From NCBI RefSeq assembly GCF_018130955.1, contig NZ_JAFCJM010000011.1:124001-188000 (forward strand): a stretch of DNA of 64,000 nucleotides, written 5' to 3'. This DNA is from Bradyrhizobium liaoningense. GTDB taxonomy: Bacteria; Pseudomonadota; Alphaproteobacteria; Rhizobiales; Xanthobacteraceae. Under the pieces are notes generated by a model. That model did not search any database. It was not told the DNA's origin and saw nothing but the letters and a program-made list of their open reading frames with translations. Both the position numbers and the translations under genes were made by a program. Every line of letters begins with the position of its first letter. The stretch's first letter is position 1. This document shows, piece after piece, positions 27,783-36,904 of this stretch.

Positions 27783-28939
27783 GCGCGGTCGCGATCAAGG
27801 GCTGGTGTCCCGGTGCACTGCGTCCGATGCCCTCGGGCGACGGGCTCGTGGTCCGCGTTCGCCCTTATGGTGGCAGGCTGTCGGCGGCGCAGGCGGGGGG
27901 CATCGCCGATCTCGCCGAGCGCCACGGCAACGGCCTGATCGATCTGACCAGCCGTGCCAATCTTCAGATCCGCGGCGTCAATGATGACGAACATCAGCCT
28001 CTGCTCGACGGTCTTGCGCGATTGGAGTTACTCGATCCCGATCCAGGGACGGAGGGACGGCGCAATGTGCTGGTGACTCCGTTCTGGAGGGCGGGTGATG
28101 ACACAAGTTCGCTGGCGGCCGAACTCGAACAAGCCCTTGCAGATTGCGCGCTCGATCTCCCGACCAAGTTTGGCTTTGCAGTTGATGATGGCACGGAGCG
28201 CACGCTTGCGGCCGCGTCGGCCGATGTGCGGATTGAGCGTGATCTTGGGGGCGGCCTTATCGTACGCACGGATGGTGCGGAGCTCGGTCGTCCGGTTTCG
28301 CGAGCGGACGCAGTCGAGACCGCGCTGGCGCTGGCAGAATGGTTCGTCACTTCAGGCGGCGCCAAGGGCGGGCGAGGGCGGATGGCGGCGCATTGTCGTG
28401 CCGGCGCACGATTGCCCGACGCACTGCGTGGCGATGCCGCGCCTGCAAAGATGATGGCTCTGGCGCTGCCCGGCCTTCATCCGCAGGGCGCGCTGGTCGG
28501 TGCGGCCTTCGGGCAACTGACGCCTTCCGCGCTTCGTTATCTCGCGGGGCTTGCGCCCGCGTTGCGCATGACGCCGTGGCGGATGATGCTGGTCGAAGGC
28601 TTGCGCGAGTTGCCCCGCCGTGACGACTTGATCACGCGGGCCGACGATCCGGCGCTGCGGGCGATCGCGTGTAGTGGAGCGCCGCGCTGCCGTGAGGCCC
28701 ATGCTGATGTCCGTGTGCTGGCTGCCGCACTGGCGCCGCGCATTGCACCCGACGCGCATCTTCACGTCTCCGGCTGTGCCAAGGGCTGTGCGCTGTCTGG
28801 CCCTGCCTCGATCACGCTGGTTGCGACCGCTGCTGGATTTGATCTCATTCGCGATGGCTCGACACGTGACATCCCGACGCTGCGCGGGCTGAGCGCGGCC
28901 GACATCATGGCAAGCCCCTCGATCGTGGGAGGCCGCTGA
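27779..28939 (+). CDS. cobG: precorrin-3B synthase CobG
   Basis: 386 residues with a nitrite/sulfite reductase-like ferredoxin half domain (DGLVVRVRPYGGRLSAAQ...) and a C-terminal 4Fe-4S cysteine set CSGAPRC...SGCAKGC. CobG is the oxygen-dependent monooxygenase of the aerobic pathway and makes the ring-contraction-ready lactone precorrin-3B. Its presence shows the route is the aerobic one and no CobZ is needed. ATGA overlap with cobN and TGATG with cobH. Confidence 0.92.
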   Translation: MSAVAIKGWCPGALRPMPSGDGLVVRVRPYGGRLSAAQAGGIADLAERHGNGLIDLTSRANLQIRGVNDDEHQPLLDGLARLELLDPDPGTEGRRNVLVTPFWRAGDDTSSLAAELEQALADCALDLPTKFGFAVDDGTERTLAAASADVRIERDLGGGLIVRTDGAELGRPVSRADAVETALALAEWFVTSGGAKGGRGRMAAHCRAGARLPDALRGDAAPAKMMALALPGLHPQGALVGAAFGQLTPSALRYLAGLAPALRMTPWRMMLVEGLRELPRRDDLITRADDPALRAIACSGAPRCREAHADVRVLAAALAPRIAPDAHLHVSGCAKGCALSGPASITLVATAAGFDLIRDGSTRDIPTLRGLSAADIMASPSIVGGR

Positions 28940-29568
28940 TGCCGCACATTTACGAAACCGACGGCGCCGCGATCTACCAAAAATCCTTTGCCACCATCCG
29001 GGCCGAAGCGGACCTCGGCCGCTTCACGCCCGACGAGGAGCCGGTGGTCGTGCGCATGATCCACGCCGCCGGCATGGTCGGGCTGGAGCCTCACATCCGT
29101 TTCACGCCTGACATGGTCGTGGCCGCGCGCGCGGCGTTGCAGAAGGGCGCGCCGATACTTTGCGATGCGCGCATGGTGTCGGAGGGGATCACGCGCGCGC
29201 GGCTGCCGGCCGGCAACGCCGTGATCTGCACGCTCGGTGACCCCGCCGTGCCCGATCTCGCAAAATCCATGGGCAACACCCGCTCCGCTGCCGCGCTCGA
29301 ACTGTGGCGTCCGCGTCTTGCGGGCGCGATCGTCGCCATCGGCAATGCGCCGACGGCGCTGTTCCATCTGCTCAACATGCTGGAGGACAGCGACTGTCCA
29401 CGGCCGGCGGCGATCATCGGCTGCCCCGTCGGTTTCGTCGGCGCGGCCGAGTCCAAGGCGGCATTGATGCAAAATCCGCCGGCGCCGGCGCTCACCGTCG
29501 AAGGGCGGCTCGGCGGCTCCGCGATCACAGTGGCCGCCGTGAACGCACTCGCGAGCCGGAGCGAATAG
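28939..29568 (+). CDS. cobH: precorrin-8X methylmutase CobH
   Basis: 209 residues starting MPHIYETDGAAIYQKSF. The catalytic histidine is His42 in VVRMIHAAGMVG. It moves a methyl group from C11 to C12 to form hydrogenobyrinic acid. The length agrees with the family (~210). The start overlaps the cobG stop and the stop lies 2 bases before cobI. Confidence 0.95.
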   Translation: MPHIYETDGAAIYQKSFATIRAEADLGRFTPDEEPVVVRMIHAAGMVGLEPHIRFTPDMVVAARAALQKGAPILCDARMVSEGITRARLPAGNAVICTLGDPAVPDLAKSMGNTRSAAALELWRPRLAGAIVAIGNAPTALFHLLNMLEDSDCPRPAAIIGCPVGFVGAAESKAALMQNPPAPALTVEGRLGGSAITVAAVNALASRSE

Positions 29569-29570
29569 CG

Positions 29571-30299
29571 ATGGGCCGTATCATCTGCTGCGGCCTCGGG
29601 CCCGGCGATCCTGATTTGATGAGCGTGCGTGCCGATCGCGCGGTGCGCGCGGCAGGGCATGTCGCCTATTTCCGCAAGAAGGGACGCCCCGGCCAGGCGC
29701 GGCGCATCGTCGAGGGCATGCTGGCGGCCGACGTCTGCGAATACCCGATGGAATATCCCGTCACGACCGAGATCGCCTTCGATCATCCCGATTACATCCG
29801 GCTGCTTGCGGGTTTTTACGACGAATGGGCCGAACGTCTTGCGCGGCTGGCGCGCGCCGTCGATGTCGTCGTGCTCTGCGAGGGCGATCCCTACTTCTAC
29901 GGCTCCTTCATGCATCTGCACACGCGCCTGCAGGGACGCGTCGAGATCGAGGTGATCGCCGGCATTCCCGGCATGGCGGGCTGCTGGAATGCCGTGGGGC
30001 GGCCGATCGCGCTGGGCGACGACGTGACGACGGTGCTGATGGGCACGCTCGCCGAAGACGAGCTCGAGCAGCGCATGCGCAACTCCGATGCGCTCGTCGT
30101 CATGAAGACTGGACGCAACCTGGCAAAAGTGCGCCGCGCGCTCGCTTCCGCGGGCCGCCTCGCCGATGCCTGGCTGGTCGAGCGCGGCACCATGCCCGGC
30201 GAACGCGTCGCGCGGCTGGTCGACGTCGATGCTGCCGAATGCCCCTATTTTGCGATCGTGCTGGTGCACGGGCAGGGGCGGAGCGAGGCGACCGAATGA
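29571..30299 (+). CDS. cobI: precorrin-2 C20-methyltransferase CobI
   Basis: 242 residues of the tetrapyrrole methylase fold: GLGPGDPDLMSVRA at the N terminus and CEGDPYFYGSF as the SAM-site loop near residue 100. It methylates precorrin-2 at C20. The start at 29571 is 2 bases after cobH and is supported by the conserved N-terminal strand. Confidence 0.95.
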   Translation: MGRIICCGLGPGDPDLMSVRADRAVRAAGHVAYFRKKGRPGQARRIVEGMLAADVCEYPMEYPVTTEIAFDHPDYIRLLAGFYDEWAERLARLARAVDVVVLCEGDPYFYGSFMHLHTRLQGRVEIEVIAGIPGMAGCWNAVGRPIALGDDVTTVLMGTLAEDELEQRMRNSDALVVMKTGRNLAKVRRALASAGRLADAWLVERGTMPGERVARLVDVDAAECPYFAIVLVHGQGRSEATE

Positions 30300-31030
30300 C
30301 GGGCACGCTGACCATCGCGGGACTTGGACCGGGCGATGACGCCATGGTCACGCCGGAGGTCACCGCCGCGCTCGCGGCCGCGACCGACATCGTCGGCTAT
30401 GGGCCTTATGTCGCGCGCGTGGCGCCGCGTGAAGGCCTCACGCTGCATCCCTCGGACAATCGCGTCGAGCTGCAACGCGCAAGCGCGGCGTTGCGATTGG
30501 CCTCCGACGGCCGCCACGTCGTTGTGGTGTCCTCAGGCGATCCCGGCGTTTTTGCAATGGCGTCGGCCGTGTTCGAGGCGCTCGAAGAGAAGTCGCAATG
30601 GCAGGCGCTGTCCATCCGCGTCCTGCCCGGCGTGACCGCGATGCTGGCCGCGGCCGCGCGCGCCGGCGCGCCGCTCGGCCATGATTTTTGCGCGATCAAC
30701 CTCTCCGACAATCTCAAGCCGTGGACTGTGATCGAGAAGCGGCTGCGGCTTGCCGCTGAAGCCGATTTCGCTATCGCGATGTACAATCCGCGCTCGGCGA
30801 GCCGGCCCGAGGGATTTGCTCGTGCCTTGCAGATCCTGAACGAGGCCGGCTGCGGAGAACGGCTTGCGATCTTCGCACGCGCAGTCAGCACGCCCGAGGA
30901 GCGGATCGAGACGGTCAGCTTGCGCGATGCGAGGCCGGAGATGGCCGACATGCGGACGCTGGTGATCGTCGGCAATTCGTCGACGCGCCGCGTCGGCCGC
31001 TTTGTCTATGCGCCGAGGCAGGTCCGATGA
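30296..31030 (+). CDS. cobJ: precorrin-3B C17-methyltransferase CobJ
   Basis: 244 residues, tetrapyrrole methylase fold with AGLGPGDDAMVTPEV at the N terminus and SSGDPGVFAMAS near residue 79; FCAINLSDNLKPW is typical of CobJ/CbiH. It methylates C17 and drives ring contraction to precorrin-4. The ATG overlaps cobI (ATGA). Its last 25 bases overlap the end of the antisense cobK gene. Confidence 0.95.
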   Translation: MTGTLTIAGLGPGDDAMVTPEVTAALAAATDIVGYGPYVARVAPREGLTLHPSDNRVELQRASAALRLASDGRHVVVVSSGDPGVFAMASAVFEALEEKSQWQALSIRVLPGVTAMLAAAARAGAPLGHDFCAINLSDNLKPWTVIEKRLRLAAEADFAIAMYNPRSASRPEGFARALQILNEAGCGERLAIFARAVSTPEERIETVSLRDARPEMADMRTLVIVGNSSTRRVGRFVYAPRQVR

Positions 31031-31749
31031 CCGAGCCATTGCATGACCTCGGCCACACTCTCCACCCGCAACCGGTCGGGCAGCGTTGGCCGCGACATCA
31101 GGATGACGGGCAGGCCGAGCGTGCGCGCGGCGTCGATCTTGGCGCGCGCGCCGTCGCCGCCGGAATTGCGGGCGACGATCCATGCGATGCCGCGTGCGCG
31201 TATCATCTCGAGTTCGGCGTCGAGTGTGAACGGGCCGCGCGACACGATGAGATCGGCCTGGAACGGCAAGGGGCCTTCCGGCGAATCGACGAACCGCAGC
31301 GTGTAAGTGTGCTGGGGCCTGGCGCCGAACGGCGCGATATGCTGTCGGCCGATCGCAAGGAACACGCGCGTTCGCGATTCCGGCAGCGCCGCGACGGCGG
31401 CGTCGAGATCGGCGACCTCGATCCAGTTGTCTCCGTCCGTCCGCGTCCATGGCGCGCGCTCGAGCCCCAGCAGGGGCGTAGCGGTTTCGGTGCAGGCTGC
31501 AACGGCGTTGCGGCTCATCTCGGCCGCGAAGGGATGCGTCGCGTCGACCACATGCGTGATGCCGGCCTCGCGAATATAACCGGCCAGGCCGCGCGGGCCG
31601 CCAAACCCGCCGATGCGCGTGGGCAGCGGCTGGTCGGCCGGCGCGCGGGTGCGTCCGCCATAGGAATAAACAGCGTCGAGGCCCGCGCGCGCAACGCTGG
31701 TTGCGAGCTGGTTGGCATCGGCTGTTCCGCCCAGAATGAGGGCGCGCAT
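31006..31749 (-). CDS. cobK: precorrin-6A reductase CobK
   Basis: 247 residues starting MRALILGGTADANQLA, the Rossmann-like nucleotide loop of the CobK/CbiJ family; YSYGGRTRAP and VVDATHPFAAEMS follow. It reduces precorrin-6A to 6B with NADPH. It is the only minus-strand gene inside the long cobN-cobT run: its ATG (31749-31747) shares the tetranucleotide CATG with the cobL ATG on the other strand, and its 3' end overlaps cobJ by 25 bases. Its promoter must therefore lie within cobL. Confidence 0.94.
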   Translation of the reverse strand: MRALILGGTADANQLATSVARAGLDAVYSYGGRTRAPADQPLPTRIGGFGGPRGLAGYIREAGITHVVDATHPFAAEMSRNAVAACTETATPLLGLERAPWTRTDGDNWIEVADLDAAVAALPESRTRVFLAIGRQHIAPFGARPQHTYTLRFVDSPEGPLPFQADLIVSRGPFTLDAELEMIRARGIAWIVARNSGGDGARAKIDAARTLGLPVILMSRPTLPDRLRVESVAEVMQWLGHRTCLGA

Positions 31750-32929
31750 GGCTAGTCCCTGGTTGACGATCATCGGCATCGGCGAAGATGGCCTTGCGGG
31801 GCTGTCGGAAGCAAGCCGAAAGGCGCTGCGCGACGCTGAAACCATCTTTGGCGGCGAGCGGCATCTCGCGCTCGCGGGTGTTGCCGAACGCGGCCGGGCA
31901 TGGTCCGTGCCATTCGACGCGGAGAGCGTGCTCGGCTGCCGCGGCCGTCCGACAGCCGTGCTAGCCTCCGGCGATCCATTCTGGCATGGCGTTGGTGGAG
32001 CGCTGGCGGAGAAGCTGGATGCGGGCGAGTGGATCGCACATTCCGCGCCTTCGACATTTTCGCTCGCGGCGGCGCGGCTGGGTTGGCGCCTCGAGACCAT
32101 CGTTTGCCTCGGTCTTCACGCCGCACCCTTCGAACGCCTGGTGCCGCATCTGGCGCAGGGCGCGCGGATCATATGCCTCGTGCGTGACGGCAAGGCTGCC
32201 GGCGATCTCGCGAACTGGCTGTCGCGCCATGGCTGGGGCGCATCGTCGATATGGACCCTCATCGCGCTCGGTGGCCCCCGCGAAGCCGTCAGTCAGTATC
32301 GCGCCGACAGCTACGCGGCAGAGCCGGGCGAGAGTCTGGTCGCGGTCGCGCTGGAGGCGAGGGGGCCACGTGGGCTCGCGCGAAGTTCGGGTCTATCTGA
32401 CGATCTCTTCGCGCATGATGGCCAGATCACCAAGCGGCCGATGCGCGCGCTGGCGCTGTCGGCACTCGCGCCGCGTCCCGGCGAGAGTTTGTGGGACGTC
32501 GGCGCCGGCTCCGGCTCGATCTCCGTGGAGTGGGCCTTGTGTGGGGGAACGGCTGTCGCGGTCGAGGCATGCGCGGACCGCGTCGCGAATATCCATCGCA
32601 ATGCCCTGACATTTGGCCTGGCGCATCGGATCACGGTGATCGAGGGGACGGCGCCGGACGCGCTCTCGGGCCTCGCGGCGCCAGGCGCGGTGTTCATTGG
32701 CGGCGGCCTGGATGTCACGCTGTTCGAATCCGTCTGGTCGCGCATCGCGACTGGGACGCGACTGGTGGCGCACAGCGTCACGCTGGAGACAGAGGCGCTT
32801 CTGACGGAGCTGCACCGCCGTCACGGCGGCGAGTTGATGCGGGTCGACATCGCGCACGCCGCGCCGCTAGGCCGTTATCGGTCGTGGGAAGCGGTGCGGC
32901 CCGTCGTGCAGTGGAGTGCTATCAGATGA
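31748..32929 (+). CDS. cobL: precorrin-6B C5,15-methyltransferase (decarboxylating) CobL
   Basis: 393 residues from the ATG at 31748 (MASPWLTIIGIGEDGLAGLS). The N-terminal CbiE-like domain (~1-200) has the SAM loop ASGDPFWHG; the C-terminal CbiT-like methyltransferase has DVGAGSGSISVEWA near residue 255. One protein thus does both methylations and the decarboxylation to precorrin-8. Its start codon overlaps that of antisense cobK. An in-frame start 12 codons upstream lies within cobK and is less likely. Confidence 0.94.
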   Translation: MASPWLTIIGIGEDGLAGLSEASRKALRDAETIFGGERHLALAGVAERGRAWSVPFDAESVLGCRGRPTAVLASGDPFWHGVGGALAEKLDAGEWIAHSAPSTFSLAAARLGWRLETIVCLGLHAAPFERLVPHLAQGARIICLVRDGKAAGDLANWLSRHGWGASSIWTLIALGGPREAVSQYRADSYAAEPGESLVAVALEARGPRGLARSSGLSDDLFAHDGQITKRPMRALALSALAPRPGESLWDVGAGSGSISVEWALCGGTAVAVEACADRVANIHRNALTFGLAHRITVIEGTAPDALSGLAAPGAVFIGGGLDVTLFESVWSRIATGTRLVAHSVTLETEALLTELHRRHGGELMRVDIAHAAPLGRYRSWEAVRPVVQWSAIR

Positions 32930-33294
32930 AGGTCGCAGGTTTTGGGTTCAAACGCGATGTGACGGTCGCTTCGCTGCGCGAGGCGCTGATAGCCGCAGGC
33001 GGCGCCGAAGGTCTCGCGGCGATCGCAACTGTGGACGACAAGGCGGACGGTTGCGCTCTGGTGTCGCTGGCGCGCGAGCTCGGCCTGCCGGTCAAGGCGA
33101 TCCCGGTTGAACGACTGGCCGGCATCGCGACGCCAACGCAATCCGAACGTATCAAAGACGCGTTCGGCACAGGATCGGTGGCCGAGGCCGCAGCACTTGC
33201 GGCCGCCGGCCGGGACGCGCGGCTGGTTGCGACGCGCGCCGTCTCGAAGGACCGAACGGCGACCGCGGCGATTGCGGAAGGAGACGGCGAATGA
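32926..33294 (+). CDS. cobE: CobE/CbiG C-terminal-domain protein
   Basis: 122 residues ([21 protein letters not shown]...) of the CobE family, which equals the C-terminal domain of CbiG. The function in the aerobic pathway is not firmly known; a corrin-intermediate chaperone role has been suggested for the family. ATGA overlaps with both cobL and cobM show tight co-translation. Confidence 0.88.
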   Translation: MKVAGFGFKRDVTVASLREALIAAGGAEGLAAIATVDDKADGCALVSLARELGLPVKAIPVERLAGIATPTQSERIKDAFGTGSVAEAAALAAAGRDARLVATRAVSKDRTATAAIAEGDGE

Positions 33295-34076
33295 CGGTGC
33301 ATTTTATCGGCGCCGGACCGGGCGCCGCTGATCTGCTCACCTTGCGCGGCCGCGACCTGATCGCGGCCTGTCCGGTGTGCCTCTATGCCGGCTCGCTCGT
33401 GCCGGCGGGCGTGCTGGCGCATTGCCCGCCGGGCGCGCGGATCGTCAACACCGCGCCGCTGTCGCTCGACGAGATCATTGCCGAGATCGCCGCCGCGCAT
33501 GCACAAGGGAAGGACGTCGCGCGGCTGCATTCCGGCGATCTCTCGATCTGGTCGGCGATGGGCGAGCAGTTGCGCCGCCTGCGCGCGCTGAAGATTCCCT
33601 ATTCGGTCACACCCGGCGTTCCCGCGTTCTCGGCTGCCGCTGCCGCGCTCGAGGCCGAGCTGACGCTGCCGGGCCTGGCGCAATCGGTGGTGCTGACGCG
33701 CACCTCGGGCCGGGCCAGCGCGATGCCGGACAGCGAACGGCTCGCGGCGTTCGCCGCAACCGGTGCAGTGCTCGCCATCCACCTCTCAATTCACATGCTC
33801 GACAAGGTCGTCGCTGAGCTCACCCCGCATTACGGCGCCGAATGTCCCGTCGCGATCGTCTGGCGCGCGAGCTGGCCCGACCAGCGCATCGTGCGCGCAA
33901 CGCTCGCTACCCTCGATGCCGCACTCAGTGCCGAGCTCGAACGCACCGCGCTCATTTTGGTCGGCCGCACCCTGGGTTCGGAGGAATTTGCCGAGAGCCG
34001 TCTTTATGCCGCGGATTACGATCGCCGCTACCGCCCGGTTGGGGCCGCGCCGCGCTTTCCGGAGACGACCAAATGA
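33291..34076 (+). CDS. cobM: precorrin-4 C11-methyltransferase CobM
   Basis: 261 residues of the tetrapyrrole methylase family: [19 protein letters not shown] at the N terminus, LYAGSLVP typical for CobM/CbiF, and the SAM loop [14 protein letters not shown] near residue 80. It methylates C11 to give precorrin-5. ATGA overlaps at both ends. Confidence 0.95.
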   Translation: MTVHFIGAGPGAADLLTLRGRDLIAACPVCLYAGSLVPAGVLAHCPPGARIVNTAPLSLDEIIAEIAAAHAQGKDVARLHSGDLSIWSAMGEQLRRLRALKIPYSVTPGVPAFSAAAAALEAELTLPGLAQSVVLTRTSGRASAMPDSERLAAFAATGAVLAIHLSIHMLDKVVAELTPHYGAECPVAIVWRASWPDQRIVRATLATLDAALSAELERTALILVGRTLGSEEFAESRLYAADYDRRYRPVGAAPRFPETTK

Positions 34077-35383
34077 CCGCGGGCCTCGTCATCTCTGCGC
34101 CGGCCTCCGGCGTCGGCAAGACGACGCTGACGCTGGCGCTCGCGCGCGCCTGCCGCGATCGCGGTATGCAGGTGCAATGCTTCAAGAGCGGCCCGGATTA
34201 TATCGATCCCGCCTTTCATGCGGTTGCGACCGGACGTGCCTCCGTCAATCTCGACAGCTGGGCGATGGATCGCGCGACGATCGCGGGTCTGGTCGCGCGC
34301 GGCGCGGATGCGGATCTCGTGCTTGCCGAAGGCTCGATGGGCCTGTTCGATGGCGTCGCCGCGCGCGGTCGTGCCGGCACCGGCGCGAGCGCTGACATCG
34401 CTGACATGATGGGCTGGCCGGTGCTGCTGGTGATCGATCCCTCCGGCCAGGCGCAGACCGCCGCCGCCATCGCCGCGGGCCTGCGCGATTTTCGCAAAGG
34501 CGTGCGCCTCGCGGGCGTCGTTCTCAATCGCGTCGCGAGCCCGCGGCACGAGGACCTCGTGCGCCGCGCCATGGAGGCTTCAGGCATTGCCGTGTTCGGC
34601 GCGTTGCCGCGTCATGCCGAGATCGCGTTGCCCAAGCGGCATCTCGGCCTGGTGCAGGCCGAGGAGCAGGCGGAGGTCGGTGCGCTCATCGCCGAAGCCG
34701 CGCGCTTTGTCACCGCCCATGTCGACCTCGACGCGGTGTTGCGATCCGCCGGCGCGTGGTCACCGCCGCAGGTGCCGGCTGGGCGTCACGCCACGCCGCC
34801 CGGTCAGCGCATCGCGCTGGCACGCGACGCGGCATTCTCCTTCGTCTATCCGCACATGCTCGAAGCCTGGCGCGCGGCCGGTGCCGAAATCTCCATCTTC
34901 TCTCCGCTCGCCGATGAAGGTCCAGATAGCGGCGCCGACGTCTGCTGGCTGCCCGGCGGCTATCCCGAGCTGCACGCCGGCCGGCTCGCAGCCAACACGC
35001 GGTTTCGCCGCGAGCTGCGGGCCTTCGCCGAGACTAAGGCAGTGCATGGCGAATGCGGGGGCTACATGGCGCTCGGTACCGCCCTGACCGACGCCGAGGG
35101 CGCGCGTCACGAGATGATTGGGCTGCTCGGCCTCGAGACCAGCTTTGCCAAGCGCCGCATGCATCTCGGCTACCGCCTTGCGGAACTTGCCGCGCCGATG
35201 CCGGGTCACCCGGCCGGTGCGCGCCTGCGTGGCCACGAGTTTCATTACTCGACGATCGTCGCGCAGCCGGACACGCCGCTGGCGGTGGTGCGCGACGCGA
35301 CCGGCGCGATCGTCGCCGAAACGGGCTCGCGGCGCGGCCGCGCAACTGGTACGTTCTTCCATCTGATTGCGGAGGACCGGTGA
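34073..35383 (+). CDS. cobB: (hydrogeno)cobyrinic acid a,c-diamide synthase CobB
   Basis: 436 residues from the ATG overlapping the cobM stop. The N-terminal ATPase domain has [16 protein letters not shown] and [14 protein letters not shown]; the C-terminal amidotransferase domain has the Cys nucleophile in [11 protein letters not shown] and GHEFHYS. It amidates the a and c acetates using glutamine and ATP, making the CobN substrate in the aerobic pathway. Confidence 0.94.
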   Translation: MTAGLVISAPASGVGKTTLTLALARACRDRGMQVQCFKSGPDYIDPAFHAVATGRASVNLDSWAMDRATIAGLVARGADADLVLAEGSMGLFDGVAARGRAGTGASADIADMMGWPVLLVIDPSGQAQTAAAIAAGLRDFRKGVRLAGVVLNRVASPRHEDLVRRAMEASGIAVFGALPRHAEIALPKRHLGLVQAEEQAEVGALIAEAARFVTAHVDLDAVLRSAGAWSPPQVPAGRHATPPGQRIALARDAAFSFVYPHMLEAWRAAGAEISIFSPLADEGPDSGADVCWLPGGYPELHAGRLAANTRFRRELRAFAETKAVHGECGGYMALGTALTDAEGARHEMIGLLGLETSFAKRRMHLGYRLAELAAPMPGHPAGARLRGHEFHYSTIVAQPDTPLAVVRDATGAIVAETGSRRGRATGTFFHLIAEDR

Positions 35384-36111
35384 GCGGCTTCGTCTCCTTC
35401 ATTTCCGCCGGTCCCGGCGATCCTGACCTCCTGACGCTGAAGGGGGCCGCGCGGCTGCGCGAAGCCGATGTCGTGCTCTATGACGATCTTGCCTCCGGCA
35501 AGATCCTCGATCTCGCGCGCTCCGACGCCAGTCTAGTGGCGGTGGGAAAACGTGCGGGCCGTCCCTCGACCAAGCAGCAGCATGTCAACCGGCTTCTCGT
35601 CGATTACGCCGCGACCGGTGCGCGCGTCGTCCGCCTCAAATCGGGCGATGCCGGCATTTTCGGCCGGCTCGAGGAGGAGATCGAGACGCTGCGCGCGGCA
35701 AACATCAGCTACGAGATCATTCCCGGCGTCACCTCGGCCTGCGCCGCGGCCGCGCAGGCCGGCATTCCCCTGACGCGGCGCCACACCTCGCGCCGGGTCC
35801 AGTTCATCACCGGCGCCGATGTCACCGGCGAGTTGCCTGCGGATCTGAACTGGCCGGCGCTGGCGGATGCGGACGCGACCACCGTGGTCTATATGGGGCG
35901 CCGCACATTCCCTGTGCTGGCCGCAAAACTGATCGAGCACGGCCTTGCGCCCGACACGCCGGCGCTGCTTGCGGAATCGCTCGGCCGTCCCGACGAACGG
36001 CTCGTGCGCACGACCGTTGCCGAGCTTGCCGAGCAGCTCGCGCGCGGCGGCGCGGCGACGACGGCGGCCGTCATCCTGTTCGGCGCGCTGGCCGGAGACT
36101 ACCGGCCATGA
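35380..36111 (+). CDS. cobA: uroporphyrinogen-III C-methyltransferase CobA
   Basis: 243 residues from a GTG at 35380 that overlaps the cobB stop (GTGA) and has GGAGGA upstream. The SUMT features are SAGPGDPDLLTLKGAARLREADVVLYDDL-type N terminus (shown here in part) and the SAM loop RLKSGDAGIFGR. It adds methyls at C2 and C7, the entry into the pathway. It lacks the CysG N-terminal siroheme domain. Confidence 0.94.
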   Translation: MSGFVSFISAGPGDPDLLTLKGAARLREADVVLYDDLASGKILDLARSDASLVAVGKRAGRPSTKQQHVNRLLVDYAATGARVVRLKSGDAGIFGRLEEEIETLRAANISYEIIPGVTSACAAAAQAGIPLTRRHTSRRVQFITGADVTGELPADLNWPALADADATTVVYMGRRTFPVLAAKLIEHGLAPDTPALLAESLGRPDERLVRTTVAELAEQLARGGAATTAAVILFGALAGDYRP

Positions 36112-36148
36112 TGCTGCAACCCGTTCTCGCCAATTTCTTGAAGCCAAG

Positions 36149-36163
36149 GCCGTCGAAGACGGC
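36149..36163 (+). repeat. small hairpin before cbiM-like gene
   Basis: GCCGTC-GAA-GACGGC forms a perfect 6-bp stem just ahead of the AGGAAGG ribosome site of the gene at 36181. It may tune translation or be incidental. Confidence 0.3.
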
Positions 36164-36180
36164 AGGAAGGACCTGAAGCC

Positions 36181-36858
36181 ATGCATATCGAACCGGAAAT
36201 CGTGACGGGCGCAAAGCTCGTGCTCAGCTATGCGACGGGCATTGCCGCGGGCGGCGTTGCACTCAAGCTTGCGGTCGACGCTGTCCGCGAGCAGGGCGTT
36301 TCGTCGTTCCTCGTTCGCACGGTCGTGACGACGGCACTGGTGTTTTCCTTCTTCGAGATCTTGCCGCACTTCCGCGTCGGGGTCTCCGAGGTGCACTTCA
36401 TCCTCGGCTCGACGCTGTTCTTGTTGTTTGGTGCTGCGCCCGCCGCGCTCGGGCTGGCGTTCGGCCTCCTGCTGCAAGGCCTGTTCTTCGTGCCGACCGA
36501 CCTGCCGCAATACGGCATGAACGTGACGACGCTGCTGGTGCCGCTGTTCGCGATCCAGGCGCTCGCCCAGCGCATCATTCCGCGCAACACTGCCTATGTA
36601 GACCTCAGATATCGCCAGGCGCTGGCGCTCTCCACCGCCTACCAGTCCGGCATCGTGGCGTGGGTCGCCTTCTGGGCGATCTATGGCGCGGGTTTTGGTG
36701 CCACCAATCTCGCCAACATCGCGACGTTCGCGGGATCCTACGCGCTCGTCATCGTGATCGAGCCGCTGGCCGATCTTGCCGTGCTCGCGCTGGCGAAATC
36801 GCTGCGCGGCGTCACGGCCGACGGCCTGGTCACGCCGCGCCTGCATCACGCGGCGTAG
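36181..36858 (+). CDS. CbiM-like energy-coupling-factor cobalt transporter component
   Basis: 225 residues starting MHIEPEIVTGAKLVLSY, which parallels the metal-binding MHI N terminus of CbiM/NikM substrate-binding proteins, where the amino end and His2 help bind the metal. About six hydrophobic segments follow. It lies between cobA and cobF behind AGGAAGG, so Co2+ supply for CobN is the likely role. No CbiN, CbiQ or CbiO genes are present, so it either works alone or borrows partners from elsewhere. Confidence 0.82.
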   Translation: MHIEPEIVTGAKLVLSYATGIAAGGVALKLAVDAVREQGVSSFLVRTVVTTALVFSFFEILPHFRVGVSEVHFILGSTLFLLFGAAPAALGLAFGLLLQGLFFVPTDLPQYGMNVTTLLVPLFAIQALAQRIIPRNTAYVDLRYRQALALSTAYQSGIVAWVAFWAIYGAGFGATNLANIATFAGSYALVIVIEPLADLAVLALAKSLRGVTADGLVTPRLHHAA

Positions 36859-36904
36859 CGACGAGGTTGAGGGGCGGTCGCCAGGGCCGCCCTTCGTCCA
36901 GAGT

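Noticed and set aside
36112..36180. Possible third cobalamin riboswitch before the CbiM-like gene
   Set aside because: The 69-base gap is too short and has only a 6-bp hairpin and a vaguely B12-box-like AGGACCTGAAGCC; the core CCCCCGC and GCCACTG elements are missing.
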